Source: Acanthosoma haemorrhoidale (taxonomy: Eukaryota; Arthropoda; Insecta; Hemiptera; Acanthosomatidae). From it: a DNA stretch of 64,000 bases. Positions 23,575 to 33,460 of the stretch are shown here, piece after piece (position 1 is the stretch's first letter; the number at the start of each line of letters is the position of its first letter). The position numbers were made by a program, and so were the translations under genes. The stretch spans positions 104,658,509-104,722,508 of the forward strand of contig OV884015.1 of NCBI GenBank assembly GCA_930367205.1, given 5' to 3'. The notes beneath the pieces are model-generated. The model made no database searches. It was not told the origin of the DNA and saw only the letters and a list, made by a program, of their open reading frames with translations.

Positions 23575-24343
23575 TGCCCCGACAATACAATATGTTCAGG
23601 AGAAGAGGTATAGGGTAGGTAGTGTAGATAATTTATGTGGTCTTGGAATGACCACGAATACACACTCGGTATCTGAGGGTAGGCGAAATCCGTCAGGATC
23701 CCAAAGGCGAGTGTGAACCATAGAGAGGCAGACTGGATTGCCGTGGGAGACACTACTAGGTAAATTTTGTAGGGCCACGGCAAGCGTCTCCGCGAGGGAG
23801 AGGTTTCTCCTAAGGAGCTGCTAGTTTTAGCGAAACGAAGGCAGAGAATCCCACTAGAAGAGTGTAGGGTCTGACGAGGCCGGACTAAAACATAGCGAGG
23901 CTAGGAAGAGAGGTCCCGAGGTTTTCATAAATGAGAAGGCCAAGTCTTGAAACATCAGTGCAGCTGCAGGTTCACCAGTTAGAGAGCCGTAGTTAGAATG
24001 ATTTATCGGCCCAAACTAGGCCCTATTTATAGCTTGTCAGTAACCAATGATTGGGGGTGTTATTCTGACCAACCAAACCGCAGGGTTGCGGTGACGCTTG
24101 CTTGTTCTGGGCTGGGACCCACCCAGCCCCCTAGCCGCTCCTGACTCTTCCTTTAAGGGCCTCTGAACTAGTTTTTTGCAGCTACGTCTGTTATTGTTTA
24201 CAATATTTACACTGGTATGACTTATGGTTTGGTAATGTTATTTACATTTGTTAAAATTAATTTACAACATATTATAACCAATTTACAATATATATACAAT
24301 AGAGTATAGGGTGATTTATGTTATGTAGTTAGCGGTCGCTACA
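23575..24343 (-). promoter_or_regulatory. LTR-like / promoter-like block
   Basis: Read on the minus strand this block opens TGTAGCGACCGCTAAC, a start common in LTRs. It has a G/C-rich middle and a good TATA box (CTATAAATAGGG, about 24,020-24,031) with an initiator-like TCTAACTA about 25-30 bases downstream. No partner LTR, primer-binding site or clear 3' boundary was found. It could be a solo LTR, an old promoter, or neither. Confidence 0.3.
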
Positions 24344-24884
24344 GTACACAACACTCAACACTCTTTATCAGTAGCTGTAACCGTTCAACCCGGGGAGAAA
24401 ACATACAAGTACCATTTCCCTCCCGAGGGTGCTCTTACCATGAGGTTATATTGCCATACTGTAATAGTCGGAAATGTTCATTAGGTGTTACATATTTGAT
24501 GCTATGATAATATACCTAGTCCTGCCAGAACTTCTGTCAAAACCTTTCGACTTAGATATGCAGGTAATGCTGTTTGTTGTTCATATTCGATGTGAAGCTT
24601 ATAATCCCTTTCAGTTAGTCTCGGGCACGATGCAGAGTATCCTAAATGAAAATATAAATGGGATTATTACATTTCACAGGGTGGGTAAGTACAAGTCAGA
24701 CATTTTTCAAGCTCTTAAACCATTAGGAATTAACTAAATGTTCGTGTGGCGGTTAATTAATTGGTTCGTTGCTACCAAATATCTGTAAAGGACAGACCCC
24801 GGTTAGGTCCACCACGTACACCAAGACCAAAAAATTATAACAATTGAAAATCGAATTAGAATAAATCCACTAACAAAACAAAAA
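24344..24884. other. Spacer, no gene recognised
   Basis: An 87-codon frame at 24,474-24,737 has no recognised motif. Confidence 0.4.
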
Positions 24885-25290
24885 AAAATGTCCCGAATCA
24901 TCAAAAATGACCTTCAAAAGAGGGGTCTATCAGAGAATGACAGGACGAAGGCTCACTGCTTCACTTGAGAAGATAAGAGTAGAGAGACCAAAGGGGTCGC
25001 TAAACAAGTACACCGATGGTCGTCATCGTAAGATATTGTTTTCGGAGGAGATAATTTTTAACAAGGAAGAAAATGAATTTATTCCCCAGAGCAGATTAGA
25101 AGGTTGGAATGAGTGCACCATCCGAGGCTCAGTGTTGTTTTGGCGGGAGGTACACTTTTATGGTACCACAAAACTTTTTCCGAACATGGTGCCATACCTC
25201 GTGCCAGGAACTACCAGGAAGATATTCTGAAGCGCATAGCGAAGCCCCTGAACAGCAGTCTCTTTGCTGGAAAACCCAGTGTTTTGTAAA
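24885..25290 (+). pseudogene. Tc1/mariner-superfamily transposase fragment
   Basis: The segment reads SRIIKNDL in one frame near 24,890, then ASLEKIRVERPKGSLNKY, HRKILFSEE (the position of the first catalytic acidic residue) and GSVLFWREVHFYGTTKLF in the frame running to 25,230. After a shift it continues as NYQEDILKRIAKPLN to a stop near 25,285. This order fits the middle of Tc1-like DDE transposases (ILFSDEK ... VMVWWGV ... YQEDIL). Terminal inverted repeats were not found, and the C-terminal catalytic residues are absent. It is a decayed fragment, not related closely to the mariner at 4.8 kb. Confidence 0.7.
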
Positions 25291-25364
25291 TTCGGGTACT
25301 GTGGGCCTCAATCAACTCAGCGGGGGTTGGAGGAAAACGTTCCTAAATTTATTGTAATAATATA

Positions 25365-25588
25365 TTGACAACTTTATTATGATAAAATTACATTGGGAAA
25401 TAAGTAATTGTGATAAATGATCTCATTCATACCACATTTACAATTCATCATTCACTCGCTCATTCATACAGTATATACCAACAGCCCAGAGACCTCCCAA
25501 ATCCTCATAGTTGTCACCTCCCTCGCGTGCGAAGGAGGAAGCGGAGTCCTGGGAGGTCCCTCACGCTCCTTCGTCAGCCGCGTCATTG
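25365..25588 (-). mobile_element. LINE A 3' UTR copy
   Basis: A minus-strand fragment with its 3' end at left (AACTTTATTATGATAAAATTACA). It contains one array-type unit (25,460-25,565) and then CTCCTTCGTCAGCCGCGTCATTG, where it is truncated. Its right-hand layout (unit, then CTTCGTCAGCCGCGTCA) is the same as at the right edge of the 12-kb array. Confidence 0.87.
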
Positions 25589-26604
25589 TATATCCTAAAT
25601 TTGTTAAGGCCCTCGGGAAGTCCAGGTTTGAATCCTCTGGATTTCCAACTTCGGCACCTCAGCATTAATGTCTTGCCACAGGGGATACGATAGTCTGGAG
25701 AGCGCATTTTCTGCCATATTGAAAGCAGGTGACAATTTTCCACATGTACTGCGTACTGCAATAGACAATATCCCCCTCAGACTACAAGCCTGTGTACAGT
25801 CCAGAGGTGGCTATTTTGAATATATTATTTTTCATTCAATCATTTATATGTAAGACATGTTGCATGAATAAATGGCACTATCAAAATTCAATCTGTGATT
25901 AATTAAAATTTTGCCTTGTGTCAGAACTTACGGCAGGACTAGGTATAATGCGCGGCCACTGATATTTCAAAGGAGGATGGCAATTATAATTTAGGATATC
26001 CGATTAATCCTACTTCCTTCCGGCCACCGGTAAATAGTCCTGTGACTAATTCCATTTCGCACTGCCATTGCCCGTTGACTAATTAAGCAATAAGTAATTA
26101 TTGTGCGCAATAACCTTTGCAGGCATGTCGGCCGTAAACCTATTCAATTAGTGAATGTCTGCGAGAGTGGCTCTGTGCTTAATTGCTAGGGGCAGAGACC
26201 AGTCTTCAGATTCATTAAAGCCATCGATTAAATATGTCTGCTCTAAATTTAATTGCTTTAAACTTTATTTCTATCTGTCCTTCCGTCCTCGGGAGGAAAT
26301 TGACTTCTTTACGACAAATGAGAAATGGGCGTTCCTTACAGTCAAAGGAATCCAAATCCTATTGGTCCCGATGGGAATGGATAGAATCTTCCTCGTCGGT
26401 GGCCTCGCGATTTATTGTAACTAGTGGTCCTGCCGATGGCCAACGCACCCACTCATTTTCTGAGCGTCTGCGGCTCTCTCCAGTCTTCGCCTTCAGGCGT
26501 AACGGTCAGCCATGGACGTTTGGTAACTTCACCGCTTTCGGCCCTTCTACTACGTATTGTAATGTTTCTAATAAAGATTGATTTTAAAAAAGTTAGTTGA
26601 TGAT
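25589..26604. other. Spacer with unassigned frames
   Basis: Overlapping frames at 26,155-26,581 have a more balanced base composition and are followed by an AATAAAG signal near 26,573. This might be the 3' end of a further retroelement or a processed transcript. No protein family is recognised. Confidence 0.3.
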
Positions 26605-27211
26605 AATAAATATGTCATACATTTCCCCCCGTTCGCCTCTTCTTCATCTTGCCTGTTGCCTAACTTCGTGTTTTCTCCAGTCACTCTGGATCTCCATTCT
26701 TCACGGTCATCTTTTTACTTAGGCCCAATTCAGCTCGATACAACTGTTTCTTTTTTCACTTGCGTTTGTGCTCCAGTGACCCAATATTATGTCAAGTGCT
26801 CTTATTGCGGGTCAAGACCTGTTAAGTATCTTTGTTTAATACTAGATAAAAAATTAACTTAACAGAACACATAAACAATGTTAAAAGACTCATTTACAAA
26901 ATATTAACTTACTTTAATGCAAAATGTAAAATATACGAGATTTAATCATAAAGTAACGAGAATTTTATGATTGCGTACTGCATCATGAGTTCCTGCCAAA
27001 AAGTCGTACGGTAAATAAAGTATATTACTTAGAAGTAATGTGCCGTTCACGTTACCGGAATCGTTCCAAAACAATTCGTGGAAATTGCATCTCGACATCG
27101 CTCCCCCGCTCACACCTCACTATTTGTTCGTAATTTTTTAGCAAAAAACAACACAGTGTTACCTCAGCCACCGTATTCCTCGGACATGGCTCTCTGGAAC
27201 TTCTTTTTGTT
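26605..27211 (+). repeat. Duplicated block X, copy 1
   Basis: This block is repeated at 32,876-33,459 in the same orientation with scattered substitutions and a small deletion. It carries a LINE-like RT remnant (VKYLCLILDKKLT, about 26,819-26,860) and the left half of a mariner remnant. Copy 2 stops inside the mariner sequence where block Y joins it. Confidence 0.9.
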
Positions 27212-27720
27212 CCCGAAGTTGATAAAAAAAACCTTAAAAGGATGACACCATTGATGAGATAAAATAAGAATCGCTGAAGGAGCTAAGAGCTTTTTCAAAA
27301 AGTGAGTTTGAAAAGTGCTTCGAAGATTTGAAAAAGCGCTGACACAATTGTATTATTTTGAAGGGTACCAAATTTCTATCGATGAATAAATAAAAAAATT
27401 TTAAGATAAAGAAAGAATCTCGTTACTCGTATTGATGACATATCCCTCCTCAGTGTGGAGGCCCACATTCCAATCAAACTGCAAAAAAAACTTGAAATAA
27501 TTCAAAATCTGTGCAGTACATTAATTGGATACCGACATTATTCAAAAATATCTGAAATGTTATCAACCAAGATTACGGTAACAAATTACGGAATGGTAAT
27601 AAAAATTTTATTAGTACATGAAATAGTTAACTACGCCAAAATATCAGTTAGAATATATATACTACATCACCGAGTTTTATACGGGAAACGTTTATAGAAA
27701 ATATATTGTTGATTTGAACG
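26680..27720 (+). mobile_element. Decayed LINE remnant interrupted by a mariner remnant
   Basis: The left part reads VKYLCLILDKKLT followed, across stops, by the bases encoding NNVKRLIYKILTYFNAKCK, similar to the YLGxxLDxxLxW...HI region of LINE reverse transcriptases. The right part (27,455-27,697) reads IPIKLQKKLEIIQNL, similar to the later region. A mariner-like sequence lies between them. All frames are broken. Confidence 0.4.
26944..27437 (+). mobile_element. Deleted mariner remnant
   Basis: The ends carry an inverted match around AGTAACGAGA (26,950-26,965 and 27,417-27,432). The interior reads, across frames, PPYSSDMAxWNFFLFPK near 27,177 (third catalytic region, with Asp changed) and SLKELRAFSKSEFEKCFEDL, the usual mariner C-terminus. 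The 5' two thirds of the transposase are missing. Confidence 0.65.
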
Positions 27721-27829
27721 TACACTATTTACACCATAGTATCAATGTAGCATATGTATGCGACGAAGTATACAAATAACAAGATGAAAAAGAATACAAA
27801 AACTTGTAAATAAAATATTCATTCCTCAA

Positions 27830-27956
27830 AAAATATATAACAATATCTATATACATAAACCTAATATCTATTCATCTATCTATATACATATCTATCTATT
27901 TATCTATCTATATACATATCTGTCTATCTATCTACCTATATACCTATCTATATCTA
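27830..27956. repeat. TATC/CTATATA microsatellite, left part
   Basis: Irregular CTAT, TATC and TACC tetranucleotide units. The same type of sequence resumes at 29,874, showing that the LTR element was inserted into one long microsatellite. Confidence 0.9.
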
Positions 27957-28141
27957 AGTTAAGGTTCGGACGTCGTAGGCAGCCAGCCTAATCCTTAAGT
28001 CATCGGGATGTAAACATCCCGAATGTATTTAGAGAGGCTTTAAAAGGCTCAAATAAAAACAGTCTTGTGACAACTCTCGTTCAGTAACTACATTCAACCT
28101 CTTTCCTTTTTCTTCTCGTTTTTCGTTGACGATCGTTAACT
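27957..28141 (+). repeat. 5' LTR, 185 bp
   Basis: It begins AGTTAAGG and ends CGTTAACT, giving a 6-bp terminal inverted repeat (AGTTAA/TTAACT). It contains a TATA-like TTTAAAAGG (about 28,031-28,039) and CAAATAAAAAC, a possible poly(A) signal. It differs from the 3' LTR by one T/C change (CCTTAAG here). Confidence 0.95.
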
Positions 28142-28158
28142 GGTGCCGAAACCCGGGA
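28141..28158 (+). other. Primer-binding site for tRNA-Phe
   Basis: TGGTGCCGAAACCCGGGA is the exact complement of the last 18 bases (with CCA) of animal tRNA-Phe. Its first base overlaps the last base of the LTR, as seen in some gypsy-type elements. Minus-strand DNA synthesis would start here. Confidence 0.9.
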
Positions 28159-28247
28159 GCGGAGTGGGTTCGAGTCATTAACGTGCGAGTTGGTTTTTGT
28201 TTTTTTTCCTTCTCATTCACTTTCGTGTGATTTAATTAAAGTCGGTA

Positions 28248-29356
28248 ATGGTGGAATTGCGGCCGGCAGCGTTTGAAGTTCCACAGTTACCTAAAGAAAC
28301 CATGGCTGAAGCCCATGCGAACTCACTGGCATGGATGAAGGTGCGGGCAGTGACGTCACAGGACATGAGGAAAATGATCTCAGACCTCGAAAAATTTTCT
28401 GGGGAAATAGGTGAGTTAAATCATTTTCTCAAAGGTGGAGATAGGATTATGGAGAGGATACAAGCCAAGATGGACGAAGGGTTACTCGACCCAGGTGACG
28501 CTAAGTCAATAAAGGCAGACCTGGTGTGCAGGGTGAAAAGGAAGGTGCTGAACCTGATACAGGCGGACGAGGAAACCCCATGGGAGATAGTAAAGACGAG
28601 ACTGAAAAAAGCATATGGGGGGGACGATGGACCCCAGAGGAGGATATATTCCAAATGTTTCGAGAAATGAAATCTCCGAGACAGAATAGTGGACAGTATG
28701 CGGCAGTCCTGGTTGTCCGCTACAATAAAATAAATGAGAAAATGAGGGAGACAACTAGCGCCGAGGAAGTGGAGGGCAGGATGGGATTCCTGTCAACAAT
28801 CTTAAAGGTACAATTAGCGAAGGAGACGGGAAGGAAGGAAGGGTTCCCTAATGAGCGATCGTTCCTCGAATGCGCCCAGGCGATAATAGATGCTAGCGCA
28901 AGGGAAGAAGAAGTAAGAATGAACGAAGATGACAACGATTGGAGCCAGATCCCATATAGGAGAAACAGGACCCCAAAAGCAGTGTGGAGGAGACAGGAAA
29001 CGCCGTTTGCCGGTAGAGACAGGGGAGCGACAAGAGAGAGAAGATTGGGAGTGACGAGGCCTAGGTACGCACCTCGGAAAGAAGAAAGGAAATGTCATGG
29101 TTGTGGAAAGACGGGCCATCTGGTAGCTCAGTGCCCTCGCACTAAGTGCTTTGAGTGTGGGGAAGAAGGACACATAGCAAGACAATGTCCATACTTGTTT
29201 CGTAGTAAGGAACTTGTTCGGTATGAGGGGCCCTTTAAGGTCATCATAATTCGGGAACATAATCTCGTGACCATCGAGAGTATGACCACCCCAAAGAAGA
29301 GGCGAACCGTTCACATTGAACAGTTGAAACTCCCAACACAGGGGGGAGGGTGTTGA
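28248..29356 (+). pseudogene. Gag polyprotein with two zinc knuckles and a fused integrase-like tail; one frameshift
   Basis: The first frame (28,248-28,670) has a Gag-like N-terminal/capsid region (EMVELRP start, then TPWEIVKTRLKKAYGG). At a run of seven G (28,617-28,623) the homologous protein moves to the -1 frame and continues RWTPEEDIFQMFREMKSP to 29,356. Two nucleocapsid CCHC knuckles are intact: CHGCGKTGHLVAQC (29,093-29,134) and CFECGEEGHIARQC (29,147-29,188). About ten residues later the protein reads RYEGPFKVIII ... VHIEQLKL, like the GPY/F tail of a gypsy integrase. Gag packages the RNA into particles; the tail is probably a scar of the pol deletion. The frameshift is more likely an indel in the G run than programmed. 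Confidence 0.85.
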
Positions 29357-29678
29357 ATGTGCGTAAGATGGTGTGCCCTCGATCCGATACGGAGCAACTG
29401 ATCCGGAATCATATACTTTACATGTGCTGCTCAGAGAGAGCTTTTGTTTTCATTATTTATATTGTGGATGTTCCATTTTTTTTTTACCTGGCAGCCACCG
29501 GGTCCAGGGCGAATGTATTTTTTGTTATTATTATTTTTGTTTTATTTCTGTATTATCTCTTTTCTTTGTTTTTTGTGTGGACTATGAATATATTAGACCG
29601 TAAACGTGATGTAAGGGATTACAGGCTGTGTGCTGCGTGCGGCGGACCTTGGAGTTTACGAAGAGATATGCGTAAACT

Positions 29679-29690
29679 GGCAGGGGGGAG
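29679..29690 (+). other. Polypurine tract
   Basis: GGCAGGGGGGAG lies directly against the 3' LTR start. It would prime plus-strand DNA synthesis, and its last AG is the first two bases of the LTR. Confidence 0.75.
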
Positions 29691-29873
29691 TTAAGGTTCG
29701 GACGTCGTAGGCAGCCAGCCTAATCCTCAAGTCATCGGGATGTAAACATCCCGAATGTATTTAGAGAGGCTTTAAAAGGCTCAAATAAAAACAGTCTTGT
29801 GACAACTCTCGTTCAGTAACTACATTCAACCTCTTTCCTTTTTCTTCTCGTTTTTCGTTGACGATCGTTAACT
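29689..29873 (+). repeat. 3' LTR, 185 bp
   Basis: Identical in length to the 5' LTR and matching it at 184 of 185 positions (CCTCAAG here). It is followed by the second TCTA target copy. Confidence 0.95.
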
Positions 29874-30303
29874 TCTATATACCTATATATTTATGTATAT
29901 ACCTATCTATATATGTACCTATCTGTCTATCTATATCTATATACCTATATATTTATGTGTATATACCTATCTATCTATATACCTATCTATCTATTTATCT
30001 ACATATATACCTATCTATCTATTTATATATATACCTATCTATCTATGTACCTATCTATTTATCTGTATCTATATACATATCTATATATTTATGTATATAC
30101 ATATCTGTCAATCTATATACATACACCTAATAACCAGCTATCTATTTAGATATCTATGTACCTATCTACCTATATATCTATCTATATATATATATATATA
30201 CCTATTTATCTATATATCTATATGCATATACCTAATATCTATTTATATATCTATGAACCTATCTATCTATTTATATACATATACCTAATATCTATCTATC
30301 TAT
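29874..30303. repeat. CTATATAC/TATC microsatellite, right part
   Basis: About 430 bp of irregular CTAT-based repeats without stops in the plus frames, giving Tyr-Ile-Ser-rich translations that are not genes. It continues the array split by the LTR element and ends about 50 bases before the exon's splice acceptor. Confidence 0.93.
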
Positions 30304-30351
30304 TGTACTAAACTTTTACTTTATTGTTAATTATTTATGTTTGTTGTACAG

Positions 30352-30587
30352 ATGCCGTAGACCCTAAGGCCATGAGCGAGGTGCAGTCCCACATCAAGCT
30401 GATGTCCAAGGAGTCTTGCCGAGTACCGAAGCCCAAGATCATCAGGGTGGCCGACCACTACCCCAGCATGTCTACCTATTACCCCTCTTGTACTAGACTC
30501 CATGTCTGCGCCGAGGACACCGGGTGTTGCGGCCCCACGCAGAAGTGCGCACCAAAGGCCACCTCTAAAGTGGAGATATACTTCTAT
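30352..30587 (+). CDS. Internal exon of a PDGF/VEGF-like growth factor (cystine-knot domain)
   Basis: A 236-bp exon starts after a good acceptor (pyrimidine-rich TTTGTTGTACAG, AG at 30,350-30,351) and ends at a strong donor, GTGAGT at 30,588-30,593. It enters in phase 1 and leaves in phase 0. The 78 codons read KESCRVPKPKIIRVADHYP, then YYPSCTRLHVCAEDTGCC and KCAPKAT, then EIYFYV. This is the order of the first six cysteines of the PDGF/VEGF domain, with the P-x-C ... C ... G-C-C core. The last C-x-C pair would lie in the next exon, which I do not find here. Such secreted factors bind receptor tyrosine kinases (PVR/VEGFR-like in arthropods). The codons are much more G/C-rich than the flanks, which supports a functional exon. 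The upstream exon with the signal peptide is not in view. Confidence 0.85.
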
Positions 30588-31536
30588 GTGAGTAGAATTT
30601 TTAATATTTCCGGAAAGTTGGTACGAGTGGAGTACCCACTGAGTAGATTGGGCAGATCTGAATATACTTCTCGATTTTGTTTCTTTTCGATAAATTGTAT
30701 TCATGAAACATTAGAAAATTAACAAGATTAATGCTACTCTAAGAAATAAAATTATGCCGATTTGAGAATTTCAGATCCTAACAGGCAGGAGAGATGTTTA
30801 ACATAAAGAAATAAATTAACAGATAAATAAACCTATACATTTTTTTATTGCCATTATCAATAATTACCAGAACAAAGAATTTCATAACATGTAGAAAACA
30901 ACTACTCCCAATATTGGAATAAATAATTTTAGTAGAGTCCCTCTAGTCGCTAAGACAAATGACATTAGTTGGAGACCACACAGAAGTATAAGTTATCATT
31001 AAATATTTCTATATCACATATTGCCACTCCTCGTCTGCTTGTTAATATAAGGTTCCTCTTATAATATTACGTACATAAGTAATTTTCAGGGGACAATCTT
31101 TACTATATATATACATAAATATATAAATTAAATGGAGGACGAAAAGGAACTATATTTCAGAAAAAGTTAGTTTTAGTGCTAAAATAAAACAAAATATTAC
31201 AAATCGGAGGTGGCACCGAATATTTAAACTAAGATTGTGCGTAGACAAGAAACATTAGAGATACAATAATATATATATATATTAATAAATAGTTAATAGA
31301 TGAAAGGTCGCACATCTAAAACATCTCTAAAATCGTCAAAACATTACATAGGTTAAAAGGATATATGTCCATAATACAAATACAATATCCCTATTGAATT
31401 TCCTAGCAAGAGACTGGTTAACAATGCGGTTTCAGGCAAAAATCTTTAAATTTGTCCACCAGGGGGTGGAAGAGGTGGGTCTGTCAAAATTGGGGTTAAT
31501 TTTAGTGCCTTCCTATATTTTTAGAAAATTGGTTCG
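30569..31536 (+). repeat. Duplicated block Z, copy 1 (exon end plus intron)
   Basis: The last 19 bases of the growth-factor exon, its donor site and about 950 bp of intron are repeated at 36,039-37,314 in the same orientation with only scattered changes. Copy 1 keeps the uninterrupted TATATATATA stretch (31,111-31,120) into which a MITE is inserted in copy 2. Confidence 0.93.
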
Positions 31537-31821
31537 TATTCACGCCTCATCAGAATATCAAACACTTAATTATTAATTAAGTGAGCGATAGTGGAAAAAT
31601 AGCCAAAAAATCTTCTTTAAAAAACCAAACAAAAGACTTTCCTAATTTCCTAATACTCGACACCAGGGAATATTTACAACTTTAAATGTTAAAAATCCTT
31701 TGAGCTTTGAGGAGTTTTAAAATTTACCAAAATCATGACTTTAATTTGTTATTAGCCATTAATTCATAATCAGCACAAATATAGCAGTTTAAATATTTAA
31801 AGATATATTTAAATTTAAAAA
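31537..31821. other. A/T-rich intron-like sequence
   Basis: No feature recognised. Confidence 0.4.
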
Positions 31822-31992
31822 AAGATGCACAGATTTATAAAGTAAAGCTTTGGAACATATTTTGAAAATTTTAAGATCGTTTGCCCATTTTTACTACTAG
31901 CTACCGCATAACATACAGACAATTCCCCCGTATTCGAATGAAAGTATAGCCTCTCCCTTCGGACTCAGCAACTACTACATCCAAGGATAGAC
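31822..31992 (+). repeat. Duplicated block Y, copy 1
   Basis: The 171 bp from AAGATGCACAGATTTATAAA to CAAGGATAGACC recur at 33,461-33,632 with about ten differences. Confidence 0.9.
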
Positions 31993-32478
31993 CACTATAT
32001 AATCGACAGAGCCATTGACGATAGAAAGCTCGGCCATAGCTCACTGAGCGCCTTAGAGGGCTGGAAGATACCCTCACTAAAATGTACAATTTGCCTTGGC
32101 TGGAGGCTGTGAAGATCCTATCTAGGCTATTGTCCGCACTGTTAGAGATACCGCTCCACAGTCTATCCTTATAGCTCTTTTCAATCTAACACTTTCCTAA
32201 GCCCTAGCCTTTGACTAGAGAGAAAATAATAGACATTTTATAGACTCGTTCCCAAAATATTAGGTCGGTTTTTTTTTAAGAAATTCCACTTCCGCGCCTT
32301 CAAACGTGAACACTTCCTAGAGGTAGACTTGTTATCTCTCTAGAGAAACTTATATCTGAATCATATCATAAATAGTTATATATGGGTCATGAGTTCGCAC
32401 ATAAATTATTTTTTATCATTGGGTAGTCTTCTGGTTATTTTTTAGTTACAACTTATAACAAGGAGAAATATCTAGGTA
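31993..32478. other. Spacer, no gene recognised
   Basis: No motif-bearing frame. Probably intron or intergenic DNA. Confidence 0.4.
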
Positions 32479-32585
32479 CACAGGTGGTCTGAAAAGTTTC
32501 CGACCTCAGCATGAAGATGATAATAAAATAAATGAAAGCTAAAATAAAAGCTTTGTTAGGTCGGAAACTTTTCAGACCACCCTCG
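32479..32585. mobile_element. 107-bp MITE related to the 4.8-kb mariner
   Basis: TA dinucleotides flank it (32,477-32,478 and 32,586-32,587). Its terminal repeats carry GGTCTGAAAAGTTTCCGACC in both orientations, the same ends as the 1,254-bp mariner at 4,795-6,048. The interior is only about 45 bp of A/T-rich sequence. It could be mobilised only by a related transposase in trans. Confidence 0.92.
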
Positions 32586-32875
32586 TACTATGTAGGACTC
32601 CACCGGCCAAGATGTGAATCGCACACAACTTTTTTTCTTAGCTCTTAAATTTTTAAGATTATAGATAAGGGAAAAATAAAGGGGATTTATTTGGGGTGAG
32701 CGGATCCTTTTACTAGGAGTACCTGTCGCACACAACGCCCCAATCACAGCCTAAAGTTCGTTCATGTGCCGGAAATACACAGAGAAACGGAGTAATAACG
32801 ACACCACAAACCTTGAACCCATTTGCTGAGCCATTGGAAACCATCCAATACTGAAGATCTTCAATGATTTATAAC

Positions 32876-33459
32876 AATAAATATGTCATACATTTCCCTC
32901 CGTTCGCCTCTTCTACATCTTGCCTGTTGCCTATCTTCGTGTGTTCTCCAGGCACTCTGGATCTCCATTCTTCACGGTCATCTTTTTACTTAGGCCCAAT
33001 TCAACTCTATACAACTGTTTCTTTTTTCACTTGCGTTTGTGCTCCAGTAGCCCAATATTATGTCAAGTGCTCTTAATGCGGGTCAAGACCTGTTAAGTAT
33101 CTTTGTTTAATACTAGATAAAAAATTAACTTAACAGAACACATAAACAATGTTAAAAGACTCATTTACAAAATATTAACTTACTTTAATGCAAAATGTAA
33201 AATATACTAGATTTGATCAAAAAGTAACGAGAATTTTATATAGTTCCTGCCGTCGTTCGGTAAATAAAGTATATTGCTTAGAATTAATGTGCCGTTTACG
33301 TTACCGGAATTGTTCCAAAACAATTCGTGGAAATTGCATCACGATAACCCTCCCGCTCACACCTCACTAATTGTTCGTAATTTTTTAGCAAAAAACAACA
33401 CAGTGTTACCTCAGCCACCGTATTCCTCGGACATGGCTCTCTGAAACTTCTTTTTGTTG
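32876..33459 (+). repeat. Duplicated block X, copy 2
   Basis: Matches 26,605-27,211 with substitutions and an about 20-bp deletion near 33,240. It is cut off inside the mariner remnant at GGAAC/GAAAC-TTCTTTTTGTT and joined directly to block Y copy 2. Confidence 0.9.
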
Positions 33460-33460
33460 C

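Larger units (their letters stand above)
27957..29873 (+). mobile_element. Short gag-only LTR retrotransposon (gypsy-like, TR-GAG type)
   Basis: A complete 1,917-bp insertion. It has two 185-bp LTRs differing at one base, a TCTA target duplication (27,953-27,956 and 29,874-29,877), a tRNA-Phe primer-binding site, a gag gene with two CCHC knuckles, and a polypurine tract. Protease, reverse transcriptase, RNase H and the integrase core are absent, yet the gag frame ends in a segment resembling an integrase C-terminal tail. The element is therefore a deletion derivative of a full gypsy-type element and would need its enzymes supplied in trans. The near-identical LTRs imply a recent insertion. 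Confidence 0.93.

Noticed and set aside
28814..29314. Minus-strand 166-codon frame inside the LTR element
   Set aside because: It is antisense to gag and its zinc knuckles, with no motif of its own.
29350..29694. Envelope-like gene after gag
   Set aside because: The frame has hydrophobic stretches but no signal peptide, cleavage site or cysteine pattern; it lies in the 3' UTR of the element.
29858..30288. Tyr/Ile-rich proteins
   Set aside because: They are translations of the CTAT microsatellite.
30327..30704. Minus-strand frame opposite the growth-factor exon
   Set aside because: It is a shadow of the plus-strand exon, which has splice sites and cystine-knot spacing.
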